64,000 nt of DNA from Bacteroidota bacterium (GCA_013696965.1 JACCXN010000035.1:1-64000); one strand, 5' to 3'; positions 52,239 through 61,167 are shown, numbered from the stretch's first letter. Made by a program: numbers and translations. The notes: generated by a model not told the origin, from the letters alone.

Positions 52239-52979
52239 CTAATTAAAAATAACTAAGTTGTTTAATTGTAAAATTTGATCTCTACTATTAATTTCTGCTT
52301 TATGCTTTACCATAATAGTTCCTGATGGTGATAATTGGGCAGAATCTTTAGAATAGGTATAAATTTCATATTTGCCTTTTCTTAGGTTTTTGAATTCAAA
52401 TGATCCATCGTAACTTGTTCTTATTCTCTCGCTGTAGGATACTTCATTTCCGCATTTTAAATATACAGTCTCATCCTGAGCACCATACTCTCCTTTTAGT
52501 TCAGTGAAACTTGCATTGTAATTTTTCACCCAAATTTTTCCTCTAATTGAAGCGCTTCCGCCTTTATTTGCTGGCTGATAAATTATTAAATCATTTATTT
52601 CAACATTTTGCTTTTTATCGCTTATTTCGAAATTTCGTAAAACTGGGGTTTTAGGTGAAGATGAAACTTTGGAAGTATCCATCCCATAGGCAAAAATTTT
52701 ATAATTTCCTTTTCTTAAGTATTTGAATTCAAATGAACCATCATGATTTGTCCTTATATCATCACCAAAGCCATCTTGCTCATTATCATAAACCAAAAAG
52801 ACCCTTTCTTCAGGTTCAACATCCTCTTGAGAAACAATAAATTCGGGGGAATGGTAATTTCCTGCATACAATTTACCTTTTACAATTGCTTTTCCACCTG
52901 TTCCTGCCTCTTTTTTGCAGGATGTGAAAATTATGAGGGCAATAGAAAATAGTATAAATAGTGTAAATTTTTTTTTCAT
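52239..52979 (-). CDS. Lipoprotein with two tandem transthyretin/SpaA-like domains
   Basis: The 246-residue protein has a lipobox (IFTSCKK, Cys21) and two copies of a domain of roughly 105 residues: GKAIVKGKLYAGNYHSPEF...FEFKYLRKGNYKIFAYG (about 28-130) and ASIRGKIWVKNYNASF...FEFKNLRKGKYEIYTYS (142-246). The GSFEFK-x-LRKG-x-Y-I-x-Y core is like carboxypeptidase-regulatory or SpaA beta folds that stabilise surface proteins. No function is known. It is upstream of, but 214 nt away from, the VTC operon on the same strand. Confidence 0.72.
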   Translation of the reverse strand: MKKKFTLFILFSIALIIFTSCKKEAGTGGKAIVKGKLYAGNYHSPEFIVSQEDVEPEERVFLVYDNEQDGFGDDIRTNHDGSFEFKYLRKGNYKIFAYGMDTSKVSSSPKTPVLRNFEISDKKQNVEINDLIIYQPANKGGSASIRGKIWVKNYNASFTELKGEYGAQDETVYLKCGNEVSYSERIRTSYDGSFEFKNLRKGKYEIYTYSKDSAQLSPSGTIMVKHKAEINSRDQILQLNNLVIFN

Positions 52980-53205
52980 TGTTATTATTTTATAAACAAT
53001 TAATTAAATAGTTTAAATCAGGAATAATTATCAAAAGACCTTGCCATAATAATTAAATATAAAAGTGCTGGAAGATGGCTTGTTAAGCTATTGGTTAACA
53101 AGCAATTTTTATATATTGATTTATTAATCTTGGCAATTAATGAAATTCAATGAGAAAAATTTTCTACATTATGTGAAATATATTCAGGTGAGTGCGAAAA
53201 TAATA

Positions 53206-53239
53206 TGGCCATCTTGAAAAAATATTTTCAAGACGGCCA
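53206..53239 (-). terminator. Terminator after the DUF4142 gene
   Basis: A 15-bp stem with one G-U pair (TGGCCATCTTGAAAA at 53206-53220 and TTTTCAAGACGGCCA at 53225-53239), a 4-nt loop and A/T-rich flanks lies 22 nt after the DUF4142 stop. Confidence 0.65.
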
Positions 53240-53261
53240 AAATTTAAAAAATCAAGGAATT

Positions 53262-53897
53262 TTATATATCCCTTTGCGCATTATTTTCGCTGTTTCCTTC
53301 TGTGTCAAAGGCATCTCCTTCCAAAACTCCTTTTTCACTATCCTTTAATTGTTCTTCAATACTCTCCACTTTTTCAAGTTGGGTTCTTAGTCTGGGTAGT
53401 GTATTCAGAGCAAATTCTCTAATTTCAGGAATATCAGTTTCACGGGCAAGACTTTCAAAATCATTTATTTTGTCCTGATAGTTACTTTTTATTTCATCTA
53501 CATATTCCTTGTCGAAATCAATGCCTTCATTATCAGTTACACTGTTTATTTTGTCTTGGTGATCATCTGACATAGTTCCAGGTAATACGACTGGTTCTTT
53601 TTGAGCAAGGGCCTCGAGTTCACTTTGAATTTCACGGTGTTCTGTTGCAATATCCTTTGCAAATTGCTGAACTTCAGGAGTAACAGCTTTTTCTTCTGCT
53701 ATCCTTGATAATTCCATATTCATCATGTTCATACTTGCTGTTTCAGTTAGTATTTCAGCTGTCTTATCATCCATTATTCTTTCCTCTGTTCTTTCTTGTG
53801 CTTTTTCTACCGGGTCCTCATTTTTTGTTCCCGTTTCACATGCTATATTTAGCATTAAACCAAAAGCGCATAGTCCTATAAAAAATTTTGTTTTCAT
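53262..53897 (-). CDS. DUF4142 lipoprotein
   Basis: The 211-residue protein has a lipobox (LMLNIACE, Cys near residue 20 of the chosen start) and the ferritin-like DUF4142 four-helix domain (about 50-190: NMELSRIAEEKAVTPEVQQF, AKDIATEHREIQSELEALAQ). The frame could start at ATG 53936, but ATG 53897 (MKTKFFIGLCAFGLMLNIAC) gives a normal lipoprotein signal. DUF4142 proteins are linked to stress responses in several bacteria; the reaction, if any, is unknown. Confidence 0.8.
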   Translation of the reverse strand: MKTKFFIGLCAFGLMLNIACETGTKNEDPVEKAQERTEERIMDDKTAEILTETASMNMMNMELSRIAEEKAVTPEVQQFAKDIATEHREIQSELEALAQKEPVVLPGTMSDDHQDKINSVTDNEGIDFDKEYVDEIKSNYQDKINDFESLARETDIPEIREFALNTLPRLRTQLEKVESIEEQLKDSEKGVLEGDAFDTEGNSENNAQRDI

Positions 53898-54278
53898 TTT
53901 TTTAAGTTTTAATGTTTGTGGTTTTATCTTGTCCAATATCTGTGCTATCCAAAAAGCATTTTCTTTTGAATACTTTCCATTGCTTATAATTTGAATTTTA
54001 AGTCATTCATTTATAATAATATACCTTGTTTTAATTTTTATTTTAACTGATTATTTCGTGGTTTTTTTTCATCGGATGTTTGCTTAACTGATCCATTTTG
54101 GGAAACTTATATCCAAATTGATTTTGTTTTTGAGTACTTTAAAAAATCAAAGGATTTTGAAACTTAGTTTATTCCTTTTTTTGAGTAATTCACTGGAAAA
54201 ATGGCTTTTTAGCAATAATCTTACAAAAGCAATGTTTTTTTAGTTTTAGTATATTACTTTTATCTGAAATTAATCAAG
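53898..54278. other. Divergent intergenic region, nothing found
   Basis: About 380 A+T-rich nucleotides between the DUF4142 gene and the sterol-desaturase-like gene. No open frame with a plausible start, RNA, palindrome or consensus promoter was recognised. Confidence 0.4.
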
Positions 54279-55259
54279 ATGAGCATTACCCTTCAGGAAA
54301 TAAAAGAATCCTTCACAAGTAATTTCAGTTTTTATCTTGATTCTTTTTTTTATCTTTTAAAAAACCCCAGTTGGGATAATCCCTTTTACATTATTCTTTG
54401 TATCTATTTCATAACATTTTCTCTTGAAGTAATTCTGCCAAAAAAAGAAAAGTATCCCCTATTGGAGCGCAAAGGATTTAAACTTGATATTTTTTATCTG
54501 TTTTTTATTGATTTTTTGTTAATGGCCATTGGATTTTATGCAATGGTTAGTGTTGTTGAGAAAATATTTTTAGGTTCTCTTTTGTTCTTTGGAATAAGTA
54601 CTCCAATATTGAATATCGAAGTTCTTCCGGAACTTGTTCAATTTTTGATCTTTTTTATTCTTGTAGATTTTGTCCAATTTCTGGGGCATTACCTTCTTCA
54701 CAGAATTGATTTTTTATGGGAATTTCATAAGATTCACCATGCACAGGAACAACTTGGTTTTGCTTCAACCCGGCATTTTCATTGGTTTGAATATATTGTG
54801 TTTAAGCCTCTTTTATATATTCCTTTTGGTTTACTTGGATTTGGGGTTAAATATTATGTTGTTTATTATTTATGGATCGGCTTGTTTTTTACTTTTTTAT
54901 CGCATTGCAATGTTAAAATTAATTGGGGATTTTCGAATTATATCTTTATTAATCCAGATACTCATTTTTGGCATCATTCAAAAAATGGACCTGGGAAATT
55001 CGGGGTTAATTTCGCCTCTGTTTTAAATGTTTGGGATTTGCTTTTCGGTACCTTTTATTTACCTGAAAATAAAAAGCCACAACTGGGTGTACATGATATT
55101 AAAGAAATCCCAAATGGTTTTTTGGGACAAATGATTCATCCATTTAAATCTGTTTTCAGGAAAAAGCCCCAAACTCCTCAAAGTGAAATTGTAAGTACAA
55201 CTATGATGAACAAAGAAAAAATAAAAAAATCAATCAAAAAGGGCACAATTAAAAAGTAG
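54279..55259 (+). CDS. Fatty-acid hydroxylase / sterol-desaturase family membrane enzyme
   Basis: The 326-residue protein has four or five transmembrane helices and the di-iron histidine clusters of this superfamily: LGHYLLHRIDF, EFHKIHHA, RHFHWFEY and NPDTHFWHH. Such enzymes hydroxylate or desaturate sterols, carotenoids or fatty acids with O2. Substrate in Bacteroidota is not known; alkylglycerol monooxygenase-like members are the closest broad group. The basic C-terminal 30 residues (KEKIKKSIKKGTIKK) are unusual. It stands alone. Confidence 0.85.
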   Translation: MSITLQEIKESFTSNFSFYLDSFFYLLKNPSWDNPFYIILCIYFITFSLEVILPKKEKYPLLERKGFKLDIFYLFFIDFLLMAIGFYAMVSVVEKIFLGSLLFFGISTPILNIEVLPELVQFLIFFILVDFVQFLGHYLLHRIDFLWEFHKIHHAQEQLGFASTRHFHWFEYIVFKPLLYIPFGLLGFGVKYYVVYYLWIGLFFTFLSHCNVKINWGFSNYIFINPDTHFWHHSKNGPGKFGVNFASVLNVWDLLFGTFYLPENKKPQLGVHDIKEIPNGFLGQMIHPFKSVFRKKPQTPQSEIVSTTMMNKEKIKKSIKKGTIKK

Positions 55260-55454
55260 GATTTTCTTATCCTTTTGGAATAATTTTAAAGGTTGGTTAA
55301 CTCTATTATCTCCTATTCCCCTTAATTATTGCATTAAATGTTTGTTAGCATTAATTCTTAGGGCAACCCGAAACGACCTGACAATAATTCAAAATCCCGT
55401 TCACGGCAGACAATTATTTCGACAAATATTTGGTCAGTTCAGATCTATATCGTA

Positions 55455-55466
55455 ATATTGCAATAT
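55455..55466 (+). promoter_or_regulatory. Probable ArsR operator
   Basis: ATATTGCAATAT is a perfect 12-bp palindrome 11 nt before the arsR ATG at 55478, next to TATAATTATAC. ArsR-type repressors bind such short palindromes over the promoter of their own operon, so this is the likely site of autoregulation. Confidence 0.5.
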
Positions 55467-55477
55467 AATTATACAAA

Positions 55478-55810
55478 ATGGGTGCAACAAAGACCGAACA
55501 TTTTACCGACAAACAAAATTCCATTGCGACACTTATCAAAGCTCTCGGACATCCTGCAAGGATTGCTATCGTAGAGTATTTAATGAAAGTGGATGCTTGT
55601 ATTTGTGGCGACATTGTAAACGAACTTCCTCTTTCACAGCCGACAGTTTCGCAGCACTTGAAAGAACTCAAGACGGCTGGACTGATTAAAGGAAGTGTCG
55701 AGGGCAATTCAATTTGTTACTGCATAGACGAGAATGCAATCGGTAAACTTCAAGACTACTTCGCAAACATTTCAGACAAATTAGAAAAAAAGAAAGATAA
55801 TTGTTGCTAA
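55478..55810 (+). CDS. arsR: ArsR/SmtB-family metalloregulator
   Basis: The 110-residue repressor has a winged helix (residues 10-90; ATLIKALGHPARIAIVEYLM) and the arsenic-type thiol site CICGDIVNELPLSQPTVSQHL, where Cys-x-Cys lies at the start of the recognition helix region, plus a C-terminal Cys pair (NCC). It releases DNA when arsenite or a similar metalloid binds. It starts a four-gene cluster (arsR, DUF6428, small membrane gene, arsC) with codon use and base composition richer in G+C than its neighbours, a sign of transfer. Confidence 0.88.
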   Translation: MGATKTEHFTDKQNSIATLIKALGHPARIAIVEYLMKVDACICGDIVNELPLSQPTVSQHLKELKTAGLIKGSVEGNSICYCIDENAIGKLQDYFANISDKLEKKKDNCC

Positions 55811-55826
55811 TTTAAAATTAAACAAA

Positions 55827-56297
55827 ATGAAACTATCTCAATTCAAAAAACATCTTGCCACTATTTCGGCTGTAAACTTTGTTCAGCCCAACGGGACTTT
55901 TGTTCCCCGACACTTCCACGTCACCGAAGCGGGTTTAACAACCAAACATTTCATTGACTGCGGTGGGACAGTGAGAACTGAAAAGACCATTAACTTTCAA
56001 GTTTGGGTTGCACAAGACTTTAATCACCGACTTGAACCTAACAAACTTCAAAAAATCATTTCATTATCTGAAAACCTTTTCGGCAACGAAGACTTGGAAG
56101 TTGAAGTGGAATATCAAACGGAAACCATTGGCAGGTATGGCTTAGACACAAACGGAGAAAACTTTATGCTAACTGCAAAAGCAACCGACTGTTTGGCAAA
56201 AGACAACTGCGGAGTTCCCGAAGCAAAACATAAATTAGAATTATCAGAACTGCCAACCGAAAAATCCTGTTGCTCTCCTGGCGGAGGGTGCTGTTAA
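55827..56297 (+). CDS. DUF6428-family protein of the ars cluster
   Basis: The 156-residue soluble protein reads MKLSQFKKHLATISAVNFVQ and PRHFHVTEAGLTTKHFIDCG, followed by TEKTINFQVWVAQDFNHRL-like sequence. This is the DUF6428 family regularly found between arsR and arsC in Bacteroidota. It ends with a cysteine cluster (SCCSPGGGCC) that could bind As(III) or another thiophilic metal; this is inferred. It lies 16 nt after arsR. Confidence 0.75.
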   Translation: MKLSQFKKHLATISAVNFVQPNGTFVPRHFHVTEAGLTTKHFIDCGGTVRTEKTINFQVWVAQDFNHRLEPNKLQKIISLSENLFGNEDLEVEVEYQTETIGRYGLDTNGENFMLTAKATDCLAKDNCGVPEAKHKLELSELPTEKSCCSPGGGCC

Positions 56298-56300
56298 TAT

Positions 56301-56426
56301 ATGAAAGCGTTTATCATCAAATATAAAAAGCCAATCATCATCACAACTTCCATAACAGTTTTGCAACTCATTTTCGGCTTTGACCCAAAGTTTTGCATCA
56401 TCAACATTGTTTGGCTGTTTGTATAA
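56301..56426 (+). CDS. Very small membrane protein of the ars cluster
   Basis: A 41-residue frame (KAFIIKYKKPIIITTSITVL then QLIFGFDPKFCIINIVWLFV) has one clear transmembrane helix and lies 3 nt after the DUF6428 stop and 9 nt before arsC. It has no recognised function. The tight spacing on both sides supports it as a real gene, or as the shrunken remnant of one. Confidence 0.45.
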   Translation: MKAFIIKYKKPIIITTSITVLQLIFGFDPKFCIINIVWLFV

Positions 56427-56435
56427 AATTAAACT

Positions 56436-56865
56436 ATGACACAGACAAAAGTGTTATTTCTCTGCATACACAATTCGGCACGAAGCCAAATGGCAGAAGC
56501 GTATCTGAAAAAATTCGGTGGCGACAAGTTCTTAGTAGAAAGTGCAGGACTTGAAGCGGGTAAACTCAATCCACTAGCAGTAGAAGTTTTCGAAAGAGGA
56601 CGGAATTGACATTTCAAACAACCAGACAAAAGACGTGTTCGACTTTTTCAAAGAAGGGCGACTGTATCAATATGTGGTGACCGTTTGCGATGAAGCAAGT
56701 GCAGCTCGTTGCCCAATCTTTCCCGGACTACACAAAAAAATTAATTGGAGTTTTGCAGACCCTTCCGCATTGACAGGCACACACGAAGAAAAACTTGCAG
56801 CGACAAGAGTCGTTCGTGACAAAATTAAAAATGCGGTTCAGACTTTCATAAAAGAGTTAAATTAA
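56436..56865 (+). pseudogene. arsC: ArsC (protein-tyrosine-phosphatase-type arsenate reductase), frameshifted
   Basis: The first frame gives [20 protein letters not shown], with the CX5R phosphate loop (Cys10 to Arg16), and stops at 56607-56609. The rest, [16 protein letters not shown], then YVVTVCDEASAARCPIFPG and WSFADPSALTGTHEEK, continues one frame over to 56865. Dropping one A from the A run at 56593-56595 restores a single frame of about 142 residues with the resolving cysteines. The gene is thus inactivated by a +1 indel, unless it is a sequencing error. Confidence 0.85.
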
Positions 56866-57134
56866 CCAGACAGAAAAAAGAGCTACTGCTAACAGTAGTT
56901 AAAATTAACCAAACTTCTATTTTTTATTTTTCAAAAATTCGTTTTTGATTTTCCTCCTGTTTTCCAAATCTTGTTTTCCTATTTATTGTAATTAATTGTA
57001 ACCTTCTTGTGGAATAAAATCAGCATCTTTTTTATAAGATTCCATTTTTTAATAAAACCATTGAAGCAAAAGCATATAATTTAAGTTAGGCAAGAAATTT
57101 TCATTCTACATAATTCAAATAATACATTTTTAGA

Positions 57135-57398
57135 ATGGAAATATTAAGAACATCAAATTTATTATTTCTTACAGGCGAAGGCAAATCAGAAGTTTTTTCA
57201 GGTGTATATTATAATGGCACAATGTATTACGACTTTGCAAATGTGAAATTTATAAATAATTCTGGAATTGCAGATCTTATTGACCTGGTAAAGTTGTGGA
57301 TGGAAATGGGAACAGATGTGAAATTTATTCATGTTAATGAAGAGATTCAAAAGAAATTTAAGGATTCTGGGCTCGATCAAATAATTTGTTGTGAATAA
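57135..57398 (+). CDS. Stand-alone STAS-domain protein
   Basis: The 87-residue protein resembles SpoIIAA-like anti-sigma-factor antagonists: FANVKFINNSGIADLIDLVK holds the phosphorylatable Ser43, followed by the helix and strand MGTDVKFIHVNEEIQKKF and DSGLDQIICCE. Unusually short N-terminal strands set it apart from standard STAS proteins. It lies 21 nt upstream of a cellulose-synthase-like gene, suggesting a phosphorylation-based switch for polysaccharide synthesis. No partner kinase (RsbW-like) or phosphatase is nearby. Confidence 0.75.
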   Translation: MEILRTSNLLFLTGEGKSEVFSGVYYNGTMYYDFANVKFINNSGIADLIDLVKLWMEMGTDVKFIHVNEEIQKKFKDSGLDQIICCE

Positions 57399-57419
57399 TT
57401 TATCTGAACAATTCATATT

Positions 57420-59306
57420 TTGAAAACATACTATTTCAGCAGATTTGAAAATCGAAAACCTTACCCTGAAATTAAGAACAATAAATACAGGACGTTTTTC
57501 TTTCAATTTTTTGCAATTCTAACAATAGGATTTGGTTTGACTTATTTGAATTGGAGATGGCAATACTCCCTTAATTATGATGCGCTTTGGTTTGCATTAC
57601 CACTTGTTGTTGCCGAAACCTTGAGTTTTGTTGGTACTTGTCTTATTATTTATAATATGTGGTCAAACAAAGATCCAATAAAGCATGCTCCTGTTCATTT
57701 TTTATCTGAAATTGAAGACTTACATGGCCGTTTAGATAGACCTGTTAAAATTGATGTACATATAGCAACTTATAATGAGGAAGTTGAAATTGTCCGATAC
57801 AGCATCAGAGATGCCAAAAATATGGTTTATCCTTTTGCTGATGTGCCTATTAACATTTATATACTTGATGATGGAAGACGTGATGGCAGGAATGCTAATC
57901 AGGAAAACATGAAAAAAGTTGCAGAAGAGGAGGGGGCCGGATACATAATAAGAGATAATAATGAGGGTTATAAAGCAGGTAATTTAAAGAATGGACTTGA
58001 AAAGACAAATGGAGATATTTTCGTTATTCTTGATGCTGATACACGTCCATTTCCTGATTTTTTGGTGAATACCATAGGATATTTCCGGAATAAAAAAGTT
58101 GCATGGGTACAAACCCCACAGTGGTTTTATGATACCACTCCTGGAAAAAATATTAGTACTGTACTTGCTCAAAAATTTGGAAAAACAGGAGCATTTTTAG
58201 GCAAGGTGTCTGATAAATTATTTGGTAAAATTAAAACAGGAGAAGATATTTTTGGGAATGATCCTCGAATGTTTTATGATGTTTTACTTAGAAGAAGAAA
58301 TAATTACAATGCTGCATTTTGTTGTGGTGCAGGTTCTATCCATAGACGAGAGGCAGTTATGAGCCTTGCCGTAAGCGGATATGGTGAGGAGGTAAATCAA
58401 GGGATTAAAAATGTTCTGAAAAAAAACAAAATTATTGCAAAACAGGAATACAGAGAACATAAAAAATCTTTAATTATAGAAAAACATCTTATCCCTTTTA
58501 AGTTCCATGCTTCAGAGGATATTTATACCTCAATGATGTTGCATGCAGACCGTAAAAATGATTGGCAAAGTATTCAGCATCATAAGGTAGAATGTAAAAT
58601 GTTGTCTCCTCAGGATATCGATACAAGTGTGAAACAAAGAACCAGGTATGCTGCAGGGTCACTGGATATTGCTTTTAAAGATAATCCTTTAGTTTTTAAA
58701 GGATTAACGATTTGGCAACGATTGGCATATTTTTCTACAATTTGGTCATATATTTCTCCAACATGGATTATTGTTTTTTTATTGAGTCCCATAGTGTTTT
58801 TTTTCACCCAAGCATTACCTGTAGCTGCCTATAGTTTTGATTTTTTTAAATTTTTTATACCTTTTCAAATTCTCAATACAATTTCTATGTCAATTGCATG
58901 CTGGGGCATTAATAATTCCAGAGGCGATCAGTATTATATATCTTGTTTTTGGTTAATGTTACTTGCTTTATATTCAGCAATTCGTGGAGAAAATGTGAAA
59001 TTTAACGTAACCCCAAAAATAAGGCAAGGAGCAAATCAATATATAAAGCATATATGGCCTCATATTGCTATAATTTTGCTCACTTTGCTTGGCATTTTTT
59101 ATAATGTATTTCTTTTGGGTATTGACGCTCATCCTACAGCTTCTGGCTTTGTTTCCAATGCTTTTTGGGGAATGTTTAATATCTACAATTTAAGCATAAT
59201 GATAAGAGCGGCTTTTTGGACTGAAAAAGAAGCCGAATTGGAAAGCGGAACAATTTTAGAAAACAAAATTGAAAATTCAGTTGTTTCTAATGTCTCTATG
59301 GATTGA
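57420..59306 (+). CDS. GT2 glycosyltransferase, cellulose-synthase-like catalytic subunit
   Basis: The 628-residue protein has two N-terminal transmembrane helices (about 27-45 and 57-79), a GT2 domain (110-415) and four or five C-terminal helices (430-610). The UDP-sugar and metal motifs are DDG (150-152) and DAD (205-207), then QTPQWF (231-236) and the catalytic-base position SED (365-367). The acceptor motif QxxRW appears as QRTRY (406-410), with Trp replaced by Tyr. There is no C-terminal PilZ domain, so c-di-GMP activation through BcsA-like means is not expected. TTG at 57420 is the only plausible start. The polymer is probably a beta-glucan-like exopolysaccharide. Confidence 0.85.
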   Translation: MKTYYFSRFENRKPYPEIKNNKYRTFFFQFFAILTIGFGLTYLNWRWQYSLNYDALWFALPLVVAETLSFVGTCLIIYNMWSNKDPIKHAPVHFLSEIEDLHGRLDRPVKIDVHIATYNEEVEIVRYSIRDAKNMVYPFADVPINIYILDDGRRDGRNANQENMKKVAEEEGAGYIIRDNNEGYKAGNLKNGLEKTNGDIFVILDADTRPFPDFLVNTIGYFRNKKVAWVQTPQWFYDTTPGKNISTVLAQKFGKTGAFLGKVSDKLFGKIKTGEDIFGNDPRMFYDVLLRRRNNYNAAFCCGAGSIHRREAVMSLAVSGYGEEVNQGIKNVLKKNKIIAKQEYREHKKSLIIEKHLIPFKFHASEDIYTSMMLHADRKNDWQSIQHHKVECKMLSPQDIDTSVKQRTRYAAGSLDIAFKDNPLVFKGLTIWQRLAYFSTIWSYISPTWIIVFLLSPIVFFFTQALPVAAYSFDFFKFFIPFQILNTISMSIACWGINNSRGDQYYISCFWLMLLALYSAIRGENVKFNVTPKIRQGANQYIKHIWPHIAIILLTLLGIFYNVFLLGIDAHPTASGFVSNAFWGMFNIYNLSIMIRAAFWTEKEAELESGTILENKIENSVVSNVSMD

Positions 59307-59334
59307 TTTTGTTACTTAATTTAAAAATTATACT

Positions 59335-60684
59335 ATGTCTGGGGAAAGTCAGGAAAAGCAAAATCAGATGAAGTTCCTTTTTAAACCCTTGTTTTTTATT
59401 TTTGCACTACTTACTGTAACTTATATAGTTCTTTATGTAGAAAAATTGAAACCTTCCGATTTAAAGCCTTTCGGAGATTTATTTGTAAAGGATGATGTAA
59501 TACTTAAATCTCAAAGATATCCTATTAAATCTGCCTCTGGTTACCTTACCAGAGAAGAATTTATTTACGCGAATATTGCATGGAAATATTTTGAAAATAA
59601 TTACGATCAAAAGACAGGTTTTGTAAATGGAAAAGATACCAGCTCAATATTTACTATTAAAGATCTTACCAGTTATTTGATGGGTATGTTCTGCGCCCTT
59701 GAAATTGGAATTGTGGATTCAACAGAAGTGGATAGTAGGATGAATAAACTGTTTATATCTCTTGATAAAATACCACTTTATGAAAATAAACTTCCAAATA
59801 AAAAATATAACACAGGATCATTAAAAATGCTTGATGAAAATGGAAATACCTCTGAAAATGGATTTGGTTGGTCGGCTCTTGATATAGGAAGGTTTTTTAA
59901 TTTTGTAAATAAAGTAAATCTACAATATCCACAATACCAGCCAAAAATCAGAAAAATTATTAAACGGTGGAAAATGCATGAAATGATTGAAAATGGAAAC
60001 CTTAAAGGAATGGTTTTCCAGAGCAACAAAAGAAAATATAAATTAATCCAGGAGGGTCGCTTAGGATATGAGGAGTATTGTGGCAAAGCTTTATATAAAT
60101 CAGGCTTTGATGTTACCGAAGCCATTAGCTACAGGGACTTTATAAAGTTCATTGACATTTATGGATACAGGATAGCAGCAGACACCAGGGAAGTAAGAAA
60201 AAAAAATTCACACAACTATGTACTTAGTGATCCCTATTATTTAGATGGATTAGAAAACGGCTGGGACATAAATTCCCGGGAACTTGCATTTAGGGTTTTT
60301 ATGGTGCAAAAAGCAAGATATATTGATACAGGAATTTTAACAGCAACAGGAGAAGATTATACAGATAATACTGCTAATTATGTTTATAACTCTATTTATG
60401 CGGATTTTAGAACCTGGACCTGCTATGATGAAATGGGTAAGAAAAGGAACGATTTAAAAATGCTTAGCACAAAAACTTCTTTTGCATGGTATGTTTTATA
60501 TGAGGATGAATATGCAAATTTATTGTTTAACAATGTTAAGGATTTATATGATCCTCAGAGAGGATGGTATTCGGGAAGGTACGAAGTTTCGGGAAAAATA
60601 AACAAATCCATTTCTGCTTCTACCAATGCAATAGTATTGGAAGCATTAAATTATAAAATGAACGGAACTATTATTCAGTTTTAA
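59335..60684 (+). CDS. DUF3131 (glucoamylase-fold) membrane-anchored protein
   Basis: The 449-residue protein has one N-terminal transmembrane helix (FLFKPLFFIFALLTVTYIVL) and an extracytoplasmic alpha/alpha-barrel DUF3131 domain: LTREEFIYANIAWKYFENNY, GFGWSALDIGRFFNFVNKVN, and DPQRGWYSGRYEVSGKINKS at the end. Proteins of this family are found next to exopolysaccharide GT2 enzymes and are thought to trim or process the product. It follows the GT2 gene after 28 nt, in one operon. Confidence 0.82.
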   Translation: MSGESQEKQNQMKFLFKPLFFIFALLTVTYIVLYVEKLKPSDLKPFGDLFVKDDVILKSQRYPIKSASGYLTREEFIYANIAWKYFENNYDQKTGFVNGKDTSSIFTIKDLTSYLMGMFCALEIGIVDSTEVDSRMNKLFISLDKIPLYENKLPNKKYNTGSLKMLDENGNTSENGFGWSALDIGRFFNFVNKVNLQYPQYQPKIRKIIKRWKMHEMIENGNLKGMVFQSNKRKYKLIQEGRLGYEEYCGKALYKSGFDVTEAISYRDFIKFIDIYGYRIAADTREVRKKNSHNYVLSDPYYLDGLENGWDINSRELAFRVFMVQKARYIDTGILTATGEDYTDNTANYVYNSIYADFRTWTCYDEMGKKRNDLKMLSTKTSFAWYVLYEDEYANLLFNNVKDLYDPQRGWYSGRYEVSGKINKSISASTNAIVLEALNYKMNGTIIQF

Positions 60685-60810
60685 ATAAAAGTAAATGTTT
60701 TTGCACATTTTGTGCAAAGGCTTTCTCAAATGTAATTTAATTCAAGCATTTTTTATTTGAAAAAAAATGGCCGGATTTTTCATTCTCTTATTGAGATCAA
60801 TGAAAACACA

Positions 60811-61167
60811 ATGAAAAAAAGCCTGATTATTTTCACTATACTTATCCCATTAATTGTAATGGTAATTGCATTTAATTGTAGAAATAAAAAACCTGATTCG
60901 ATCAAGAATATAAATCCATTTAAATATGCTGCTCTAAGTGTAGAAACCTTTCATATAAAGGATAAAGGATGGGGATTTGATATTTATGTAAATGGCAAAG
61001 CATTTATTCATCATGAAAAACCCCAGTTAAGTTCTCTTGAGGGATATGCAAATGAACAAGATGCTGTAAAAGTTTCAAAACTTGTAATAAGCAAAATCAG
61101 ATCAAACAAGTTACCACCTGTTATTTCCTTTTATGAATTAGATAGTTTAGACATTAGGTATAAATAA
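60811..61167 (+). CDS. DUF4907 small anchored protein
   Basis: The 118-residue protein has a hydrophobic N-terminus (SLIIFTILIPLIVMVIAFNC), which could be a lipoprotein signal with Cys21 or an uncleaved anchor. The DUF4907 domain follows (KGWGFDIYVNGKAFIHHEKP, YANEQDAVKVSKLVISKIRS, PPVISFYELDSLDI). A TTG at 60757 would lengthen it, but ATG 60811 gives a clean signal. The family is common in Bacteroidota with no known role. It is 126 nt after the DUF3131 gene on the same strand and may belong to that operon. Confidence 0.72.
   Translation: MKKSLIIFTILIPLIVMVIAFNCRNKKPDSIKNINPFKYAALSVETFHIKDKGWGFDIYVNGKAFIHHEKPQLSSLEGYANEQDAVKVSKLVISKIRSNKLPPVISFYELDSLDIRYK

Noticed and set aside
56883-56898. 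Short hairpin CTACTG-4-CAGTAG after arsC
   Set aside because: The 6-bp stem has no following T run; not enough for a terminator call.
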